A DNA stretch of 5,304 bases, taken from assembly GCA_025928215.1 (NCBI GenBank), contig JAICJW010000320.1, positions 1 through 5,304 on the forward strand, given 5' to 3'. The notes under the pieces were generated by a model, which worked only from the letters and a program-made list of their open reading frames with translations, ran no database searches and was not told the origin of the DNA. Of this stretch, positions 1 to 4,557 are shown in pieces. Source of the stretch: Chloroflexia bacterium. GTDB lineage: Bacteria > Chloroflexota > Chloroflexia > Thermomicrobiales > JALYUS01. The translations under genes and the position numbers were made by a program. Every line of letters begins with the position of its first letter. Within the stretch, counting starts at the first letter, position 1.

Positions 1-55
1 CCGCGTGCGGCGCTGTCGTCACGCCGTGCGGCAGCATGGCCTCGTCGCGGAGCCC

Positions 56-84
56 TTGACAGATACCCACACCGGGTATACACT
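56..84 (+). promoter_or_regulatory. Promoter of the csoR-copA-copZ operon
   Basis: A perfect -35 hexamer TTGACA (56-61) is followed after exactly 17 bases by TACACT (79-84), which matches four of six -10 consensus positions. Transcription would start near position 91, about 40 bases before the csoR start codon. The spacer is almost filled by a CsoR-type inverted repeat, so a bound repressor would block RNA polymerase. The hexamers and spacing are seen directly; sigma70-type use is inferred. Confidence 0.8.
63..79. promoter_or_regulatory. CsoR-type operator 1
   Basis: This is a perfect inverted repeat, ATACCC (63-68), five-base spacer, GGGTAT (74-79), lying between the -35 and -10 elements and touching the -10. 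Operators of copper-sensing CsoR proteins are G/C-tract inverted repeats of the TACCC...GGGTA kind. Together with the CsoR gene immediately downstream, this supports autoregulation by Cu(I)-released repression. The repeat is observed; the protein that binds it is inferred. Confidence 0.78.
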
Positions 85-85
85 C

Positions 86-109
86 GGGTATAGATACCCC
101 CGGAGGGTA
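86..109. promoter_or_regulatory. Second CsoR-type operator with extra half-site
   Basis: TACCC (95-99), five-base spacer and GGGTA (105-109) form a second inverted repeat with the same spacing as operator 1, centred 31 bases further on (about three helical turns). A further half-site GGGTAT at 86-91 faces ATACCC at 94-99, so it could also pair with either neighbour. This copy lies at and just after the predicted transcription start, where bound protein would block initiation or early elongation. Binding is inferred. Confidence 0.65.
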
Positions 110-114
110 CACGT

Positions 115-122
115 GGGAGGAG
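115..122 (+). promoter_or_regulatory. Ribosome-binding site that fixes the csoR start
   Basis: GGGAGGAG at 115-122 is a strong Shine-Dalgarno sequence eight bases before GTG at 131. The only in-frame ATG upstream (position 5) lies before the promoter and operators and cannot be on the same transcript. An in-frame GTG at 113 overlaps the Shine-Dalgarno itself and lacks one of its own. Confidence 0.8.
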
Positions 123-130
123 TAGGTGAC

Positions 131-433
131 GTGGGCGCAACGAACGCAGCGAAGACCAATTATCAGTATCAGACGGAGACCGAAGCGCTCCTGATGCGTC
201 TGCGCCGGATGGAGGGGCAGGTGCGTGGCGTGCAGAAGATGATCGAGGAGGGACGCTATTGTGTGGACATCGTCACGCAGTTGCAGGCGATCTCCGCGGC
301 GGCGGACAAGGTCGCTCAGCAGGTATTGGAGGGGCATATCCGCGGCTGCGTGACCGATGCGATCAAGGAGCAGCGTGGCGATGAGGCGATCACCGAACTG
401 ATGACCGTCCTCAGTAAGGCGATGCGCGGCTAG
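131..433 (+). CDS. csoR: Copper-sensing transcriptional repressor, CsoR family
   Basis: This 100-residue protein has the usual length and all-helical character of the CsoR/RcnR (DUF156) family. Family members are DNA-binding oligomers that leave their operator when they bind Cu(I). The family signature LLMRLRRMEGQVRGVQKMI covers residues 20-38. The Cu(I) ligands are visible as Cys44, His69 and Cys73, with the same spacing (25, then 4) as Cys36-His61-Cys65 in Mycobacterium tuberculosis CsoR. The second-shell pair Tyr43 and Glu89 also falls at matching positions. The Cys-His-Cys pattern favours a copper sensor over the nickel/cobalt (RcnR) or formaldehyde (FrmR) members. The GTG start is chosen for its Shine-Dalgarno and because translation then begins after the operators. 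The gene opens the operon, 52 bases before copA, and two matching inverted repeats upstream point to autoregulation. The first 14 residues are variable and probably disordered. Confidence 0.95.
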   Translation: MGATNAAKTNYQYQTETEALLMRLRRMEGQVRGVQKMIEEGRYCVDIVTQLQAISAAADKVAQQVLEGHIRGCVTDAIKEQRGDEAITELMTVLSKAMRG

Positions 434-472
434 GGCGAAAGAGATGGCGCCGCTTTTCTCGCGATAATGAAC

Positions 473-477
473 AAGGA
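473..477 (+). promoter_or_regulatory. Ribosome-binding site that decides the copA start
   Basis: AAGGA at 473-477 stands eight bases before ATG at 486. The in-frame ATG at 477 overlaps this motif and has no Shine-Dalgarno at a workable distance, so 486 is preferred. A third ATG at 467 is in another frame and opens only a 60-codon frame inside copA. Confidence 0.7.
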
Positions 478-485
478 TGACCGGC

Positions 486-3350
486 ATGGCTGTAACCCAG
501 ATTCCTTATACACAACCGGAGATACGACGCGACGAACTCCAGGAAGCCGGAATAACGAAGACGGCGGCACTCGCGGTCGCTGGGATGACCTGTGCCTCCT
601 GCGTGATGCGCGTGGAGAAAAAACTGAAGAAAGTTCCCGGCGTCCGTGATGCGGTGGTGAACCTCGCCACCGAACGCGCGACGATTACCTACGATCCCCA
701 CGAAGCAAACCCCGAAACGTTTGTTCAGGCCGTCACCGCTGCCGGATACGAGGCGACCGTTGAATCCGAGGACGAACCGCTCGCCGCCACGCTCGCCGTT
801 TCCGGGATGACTTGCGCCGCGTGCGTCCGCCGTGTCGAGCGGGCGCTTCTCAAGGTGCCCGGCGTGGAAGCGGCCGGTGTCAATCTCGCGACCGAGCGGG
901 CGCAGGTGACGCTCGGCGGGCAGGCGACGATTGACGACCTGCTCACCGCCGTCGAGAAGGCGGGCTACCATGCCGAGCCGGTCGTGGCAGCGGCCGTGGA
1001 GGACGAAGACCGCGAGGCTCGTGAGGAGGCGCACGCGCGCCGTGCGATGCGGGTTCGCTTCGCCAAACTCGCTCTGGGTATTGGCTTGACGTTGCCGATC
1101 CTTTTCATTGCCATGTTCCGTATGGAGATGCGCTATCGCGATTATTGGTTGCTTGCCCTCACGACGCCCGTCTGGCTGATCGTCGGCTGGGATTTTCATC
1201 GGAGCGCGCTGAAGAATGCGCGGCATGGCGCGGTGAACATGGACACGCTCGTCTCGGTCGGCGGTTCGATCGCCTTCGTTTACAGCATCGTCGCGACCTT
1301 CACCGGGCAGGATACCTTCTACGATACCGCTGCGATCATCATCACGTTCATCTTCCTCGGCAAGGTTCTTGAGGCCCTGGCGAAAGGCAGGGCGAGCAGC
1401 GCGATCCGCAAACTGATGGGCCTCCAGGCGAAGACAGCCCGCGTCGTGCGTGGCGGCATGGAGCAGGATATTCCCGTCTCGCAGGTGCTCCCCGGTGATG
1501 TGCTGATCGTCCGCCCCGGTGAGAAGGTTCCGGTAGACGGGACCGTATTGAGTGGCCTCTCATCCGTGGATGAGTCCATGCTCACCGGCGAGAGCCTGCC
1601 CGTCGAGAAGGAACCGGGCGACGCGGTGATCGGCGCGACGATCAACAAACAGGGCCTCCTGACGATGCGCGCTACGCGGGTGGGCACGCAGACGCAACTC
1701 GCGCGGATCATCAAACTGGTGGACGCGGCGCAGACCGCCAAAGCGCCGATCCAGCAGTTGGCGGATCGCATCTCCGGCATCTTCGTGCCAACGATCTTCG
1801 CGATTGCGGCCATCACCTTTGTCGGCTGGATGATCGCGGGGCGCTCGCCCGTCGCGGCGATGGTCGCGGCAATCGCGGTGATCGTCATCGCCTGCCCGTG
1901 CGCGCTCGGCCTGGCGACGCCCGCCGCGATCATGGTTGGCAGTGGCCGGGGCGCGGAGCAGGGTATTCTTCTCAAGGGTGGGGAGAGCCTGCAACGCGTG
2001 CGGCAGGTAAACACTGTCGTCCTCGACAAAACCGGCACGGTGACGGTCGGCGCGCCGCACGTGACCGACATCATCACCGCCAACGGCTGGGAAGAAGACC
2101 ATCTGCTGCGGCTCGTCGCCCTCGTTGAGAAAGGGTCCGAGCATCCGCTTGCCCGTGCTATCGTCGAGGCCACGACGGAGCGCGGGTTCGACCTCCCCGG
2201 GCATGCGACGGGATTTGAGGCGCTGATCGGCGGGGTGCAGGGCACCGTCGGCAAGCGAACCGTCGTGGTAGGCAACATGCGGCTCTTTTCCGAGGCGGGA
2301 ATTGCCATCGCGCCACTCCGCCCCGCGATTGATCGGCTCGAAGGAGAGGCAAAGACCGCGATGCTCGTCGCGGTGGACGGTCTGCTCTCCGGCGTGATTG
2401 GCGTCGCCGATACGGTCAAGCCGACGTCCGCCGAAGCGGTGCGGACCCTGCACCGGCTCGGCATCACGGTCGTCATGCTCACGGGGGACAATACAAAAAC
2501 CGCGGAAGCAATCGCGCGTGCGGTCGGCATTGACGACGTGATCGCCGAGGTGCGTCCCGCCGACAAGGCTGCGGAAGTGAAGCGGTTGCAGAATATGGGG
2601 AAAGTCGTCGCGATGGTAGGGGACGGCATCAATGACGCACCCGCCCTCGCTCAGGCGGACGCCGGGATCGCGATGGGGACCGGCACGGATGTCGCGATGG
2701 CGGCAGGGGATATCACGCTCGTCAAGGGCGATCTGCGCGCCATCGCGCAGGCGATTGACCTCTCCAAGCGGACGATGCGGACGATCCGCCAGAATCTCGG
2801 CTGGGCGTTCGGCTATAACGTCATCCTCATCCCGCTGGCAGTATTTGGGAAACTCAACCCGATCTTCGCCGCTGTCGCGATGGCCCTCAGTTCCGTCACC
2901 GTTCTCTCAAACTCGCTGCGGCTGCGCGGCACCAGGGCGAGCCAGTTCATGGCGGCGGCGGTCTTGCTCGTCGCCTTCACGGCGGTCGGCTTCGGGACGT
3001 ATCGCGGCGTGTCGGGTCAGGCGGCCCTCTTCGGCTCCGCGTCATACGCGTGGGGCCAGAACGAGGTCCATATGGCGATGGTTGGCCAGCGCACGACGGC
3101 GGAGATGCCGGATGCCTTCCGGGGCGGCGTCAAGACGGTGAAGGCCGGTACGACGATCACCTTCATCAATGACGACAACGATCATGCGCACAATGTCGTG
3201 AGCGGCACGCGGCTGGCACCGACGCAGGGCTTCTTCAGTGGTCTGCTGCAACCCGGCCAGCGCTGGCAATACACCTTCACCACACCGGGCGTTTATCCCT
3301 ATTTTTGCAGCCTCCATCCCGGCATGGATGGCTCAATTACCGTGACGTGA
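486..3350 (+). CDS. copA: Cu(I)-exporting P1B-type ATPase with C-terminal cupredoxin domain
   Basis: This 954-residue pump uses ATP to move Cu(I) from the cytosol across the cytoplasmic membrane. Two heavy-metal-associated domains lead, with GMTCASC at 33-39 and GMTCAAC at 107-113; they share a near-identical KVPGV...VNLATERA block. Membrane helices MA and MB (about 190-237) and two more (about 253-298) precede the actuator domain with TGES (367-370). The metal site is complete for P1B-1 Cu(I) specificity: CPC at 470-472, Tyr777-Asn778, and MxxSS from Met799. The catalytic core has DKTGT with phosphorylated Asp514, the nucleotide-binding HP pair at 553-554, TGDN (666-669) and GDGIND (712-717). 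The protein is longer than ordinary two-domain CopA (about 800 residues). After the eighth helix it adds a ninth hydrophobic helix (about 821-836) and a cupredoxin domain (about 858-954) with ligands His902, Cys941, His944 and Met947. An odd helix count predicts an extracytoplasmic cupredoxin. The gene lies between csoR and copZ. Confidence 0.97.
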   Translation: MAVTQIPYTQPEIRRDELQEAGITKTAALAVAGMTCASCVMRVEKKLKKVPGVRDAVVNLATERATITYDPHEANPETFVQAVTAAGYEATVESEDEPLAATLAVSGMTCAACVRRVERALLKVPGVEAAGVNLATERAQVTLGGQATIDDLLTAVEKAGYHAEPVVAAAVEDEDREAREEAHARRAMRVRFAKLALGIGLTLPILFIAMFRMEMRYRDYWLLALTTPVWLIVGWDFHRSALKNARHGAVNMDTLVSVGGSIAFVYSIVATFTGQDTFYDTAAIIITFIFLGKVLEALAKGRASSAIRKLMGLQAKTARVVRGGMEQDIPVSQVLPGDVLIVRPGEKVPVDGTVLSGLSSVDESMLTGESLPVEKEPGDAVIGATINKQGLLTMRATRVGTQTQLARIIKLVDAAQTAKAPIQQLADRISGIFVPTIFAIAAITFVGWMIAGRSPVAAMVAAIAVIVIACPCALGLATPAAIMVGSGRGAEQGILLKGGESLQRVRQVNTVVLDKTGTVTVGAPHVTDIITANGWEEDHLLRLVALVEKGSEHPLARAIVEATTERGFDLPGHATGFEALIGGVQGTVGKRTVVVGNMRLFSEAGIAIAPLRPAIDRLEGEAKTAMLVAVDGLLSGVIGVADTVKPTSAEAVRTLHRLGITVVMLTGDNTKTAEAIARAVGIDDVIAEVRPADKAAEVKRLQNMGKVVAMVGDGINDAPALAQADAGIAMGTGTDVAMAAGDITLVKGDLRAIAQAIDLSKRTMRTIRQNLGWAFGYNVILIPLAVFGKLNPIFAAVAMALSSVTVLSNSLRLRGTRASQFMAAAVLLVAFTAVGFGTYRGVSGQAALFGSASYAWGQNEVHMAMVGQRTTAEMPDAFRGGVKTVKAGTTITFINDDNDHAHNVVSGTRLAPTQGFFSGLLQPGQRWQYTFTTPGVYPYFCSLHPGMDGSITVT

Positions 3351-3366
3351 CGCGGCGCATGCCGCG
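3351..3366. repeat. Inverted repeat just after the copA stop
   Basis: CGCGGC (3351-3356), loop GCAT, GCCGCG (3361-3366) make a six-pair GC-only hairpin starting one base after the copA stop codon. There is no T-run after it, so it is a poor intrinsic terminator. It could protect the copA mRNA end or slow transcription before copZ. The structure is observed; any role is inferred. Confidence 0.5.
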
Positions 3367-3382
3367 CGCATGGATTGATACT

Positions 3383-3399
3383 GCTGTCATGATGACAGC
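3383..3399. repeat. 17-bp perfect palindrome between copA and copZ
   Basis: GCTGTCAT (3383-3390) and ATGACAGC (3392-3399) are perfect inverted copies around a single central G. As RNA this would fold with about six pairs and a five-base loop. As DNA it looks like a dimeric regulator site. It does not resemble the TACCC/GGGTA operators upstream of csoR, and no clear promoter accompanies it (TTGATA at 3375-3380 has no matching -10 at 16-18 bases). Confidence 0.5.
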
Positions 3400-3406
3400 G
3401 CACGAG

Positions 3407-3420
3407 CGCCCGAGAGGGCG
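3407..3420. repeat. GNRA-looped hairpin before copZ
   Basis: CGCCC (3407-3411) and GGGCG (3416-3420) pair around GAGA, a GNRA-type tetraloop that stabilises short RNA stems. It ends six bases before the copZ Shine-Dalgarno (AGGGAG, 3427-3432), so it leaves that site free. It could act as an mRNA-stability or spacing element. A five-pair stem can occur by chance in GC-rich DNA. Confidence 0.4.
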
Positions 3421-3441
3421 AGAGACAGGGAGAACTCGACG

Positions 3442-3651
3442 ATGGAAATGATCACGATGAAAGCCCCGGACATTTCGTGCGAGCACTGCGTCGCGACCGT
3501 CAAGAAGACGGCAGGCCAGTTCCCCGGCGTGCATTCGGTCGAGGCGGACGCGGAGACGAAGATCATCACGCTGACCTATGACCCCGGGCAGGCGGACCTG
3601 TCGAAAATCGAGGAAGCGCTCGCTGAAGAGGGCTATCCTATCGAGAAGTAA
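3442..3651 (+). CDS. copZ: Copper chaperone, CopZ/HMA-domain protein
   Basis: This 69-residue protein is a single heavy-metal-associated domain, the typical size of CopZ-type cytosolic chaperones. These bind Cu(I) through two cysteines and pass it to CopA or to the CsoR sensor. The metal motif is ISCEHC, with Cys13 and Cys16 as ligands. The rest follows the ferredoxin-like beta-alpha-beta-beta-alpha-beta pattern, ending in an EEALAEEGYPIEK helix-strand like the tail of each CopA HMA domain. The loop before the cysteines reads PDISC rather than the GMTC of the CopA domains, a variant seen in stand-alone HMA proteins. Start ATG 3442 has AGGGAG (3427-3432) nine bases upstream; ATGs at 3448 and 3457 lack this spacing. 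It is the third cistron, 91 bases after copA and before a large hairpin. A chaperone for another soft metal is possible, but the neighbours argue for copper. Confidence 0.93.
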   Translation: MEMITMKAPDISCEHCVATVKKTAGQFPGVHSVEADAETKIITLTYDPGQADLSKIEEALAEEGYPIEK

Positions 3652-3685
3652 CGGCGCCAGGGTGAGGGGGCAATCCCATCACGAG

Positions 3686-3731
3686 CGATGATGAGCCAGC
3701 ATCCGCCCTCAGGATGCTGGCTCATCAATCG
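3686..3731 (+). terminator. Large hairpin, probable end of the copper operon
   Basis: GATGAGCCAGCATCC (3690-3704) and its exact reverse complement (3712-3726) form a 15-pair stem with a seven-base loop. With one bulged A at 3727, CGAT (3686-3689) and ATCG (3728-3731) extend it further. It lies 34 bases after the copZ stop and 136 bases before the next gene, the expected place for an operon terminator. Neither strand has a T-run after the stem, so it is not a classical intrinsic terminator. It may be a U-less terminator, a 3'-end stabiliser or a rho-dependent end with processing. Confidence 0.65.
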
Positions 3732-3813
3732 TCGCGGCTGTCGGTCGCGTCAAGCAGAATCCGACCAATCCGCGACGGCTGAAGTTCGCGCGAGCCGTGA
3801 GGCGGACCAGAAA

Positions 3814-3842
3814 TTGACTTTAGCGCATTCCCGTGACAGGAT
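3814..3842 (+). promoter_or_regulatory. Possible promoter of the 3868 gene
   Basis: TTGACT (3814-3819) matches five of six -35 positions. After 17 bases comes CAGGAT (3837-3842), which matches only three of six -10 positions; TGTAGT at 3842-3847 is a better hexamer but lies 22 bases away. The location, downstream of the copper-operon hairpin and just before the next gene, makes a promoter plausible. The rest of the 3732-3813 stretch shows nothing I can name. Confidence 0.35.
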
Positions 3843-3851
3843 GTAGTCTCG

Positions 3852-3869
3852 ATGGGAAGTTTGTCCCAT
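3852..3869 (+). promoter_or_regulatory. Inverted repeat covering the ribosome-binding site and start
   Basis: ATGGGA (3852-3857), six-base loop, TCCCAT (3864-3869) form a perfect inverted repeat. Its left arm holds most of the Shine-Dalgarno GGGAAG (3854-3859), and its right arm includes the first two bases of the start codon at 3868. If folded in mRNA it would hide both. The structure is seen; translational control is inferred. Confidence 0.45.
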
Positions 3870-4473
3870 GATCCGCAAACGTCCGCTTCTCTTCGGTTCC
3901 GCTGCTCTCCTCGTCGTGATCTGCGTCACGATCCTCGGCGTTACGGGGTGGAACCGCGCGGGGGTTGCGGCGGTCGGCAACCCGACCGCGACGCCCAATA
4001 CACCGCCCCCTTTGACGATTCCCGCCGCGTTCCTTCCAACGACATTCCCCTCCTACATCAATGCAAAGGACCTCGTGAAGCCGCCGCCATCCGTTTTTCC
4101 CACGCCGGGTTATGCGACCTCGCGGAGTGGTGGCCCCGCGATTACCCCGACCATCGCGACGACGGATGCGCGGACGCCGGCCTTCACCGAGCAAGATGTC
4201 CGGTCTTACTATGCGAAGCTCAAAAATCCGATCACGAGTGACATCGCGAGCATCACGTTCACAACGTGGGGGGCCGCCGCGCAACCACCACTCTCCCTCT
4301 ACCCCTCAACGCGCTATGCCGCCGACACGCTGGTCTGTGTCGTCCGGATCAATGGCAGCTTCGTTGAGGGAAGTAAGCTCGGCCCGGAGACGGCCATCCC
4401 CACCAATTTCACGCGGGAATACGACGTGTTCGACGTGCATACCGGCAATTCCCTCCGGACGGATTATTTCTGA
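3868..4473 (+). CDS. Membrane-anchored or secreted protein of unknown function
   Basis: I do not recognise this 201-residue protein. A short basic N-terminus (RKR at 3-5) and a hydrophobic stretch (about 7-26) suggest a signal anchor or uncleaved signal peptide. A Pro/Thr/Ala-rich segment follows (about 38-100, with runs such as ATPNTPPPLT), typical of an extracytoplasmic linker. The likely folded part is about 104-201. It begins with an amphipathic stretch, FTEQDVRSYYAKL, and continues with beta-like segments (SITFTT, TLVCVVRI, YDVFDVHTGN), a pattern suggesting a small alpha/beta domain facing outward. There are only two cysteines (19, in the hydrophobic stretch, and 157) and no metal-binding cluster, so nothing ties it to copper handling. 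ATG 3868 has GGGAAG eight bases upstream. It appears to be a separate unit after the copper operon and converges with the gene on the other strand, 84 bases apart. Base composition is like its neighbours. Confidence 0.78.
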   Translation: MIRKRPLLFGSAALLVVICVTILGVTGWNRAGVAAVGNPTATPNTPPPLTIPAAFLPTTFPSYINAKDLVKPPPSVFPTPGYATSRSGGPAITPTIATTDARTPAFTEQDVRSYYAKLKNPITSDIASITFTTWGAAAQPPLSLYPSTRYAADTLVCVVRINGSFVEGSKLGPETAIPTNFTREYDVFDVHTGNSLRTDYF

Positions 4474-4557
4474 TCTGTCCTCGCGACGGCCTCCAGCGAA
4501 ATCGAACACGGCGTATCGCCGCCGCGATTGCCATTCTTCCCCGCGTGATTGTCACGG

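Noticed and set aside
1..37. Possible divergent gene starting at an ATG on the - strand (35-37) and running off the left edge
   Set aside because: Only 12 codons are visible, with no convincing ribosome-binding site or promoter, so it cannot be supported.
5..433. Longer csoR starting at ATG 5
   Set aside because: This would place the promoter, both operators and the Shine-Dalgarno inside the coding region, and the extra 42 residues do not look like CsoR sequence.
467..649. Small frame starting at ATG 467, just before copA
   Set aside because: It has no ribosome-binding site of its own, overlaps the copA start in another frame, and its translation looks like frame-shifted HMA coding DNA.
411..1226. 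Long antisense reading frame on the - strand across the start of copA
   Set aside because: It lies opposite the clearly coding HMA domains, is rich in Arg/His/Gly as expected of a GC-rich shadow frame, and resembles no known protein.
1319..2632. 437-codon antisense frame opposite the CopA core, with a second overlapping one at 1560-2453
   Set aside because: Both are explained by the codon bias of copA on the other strand; their translations are Ser/Arg/Pro/Ala-rich with no recognisable domain.
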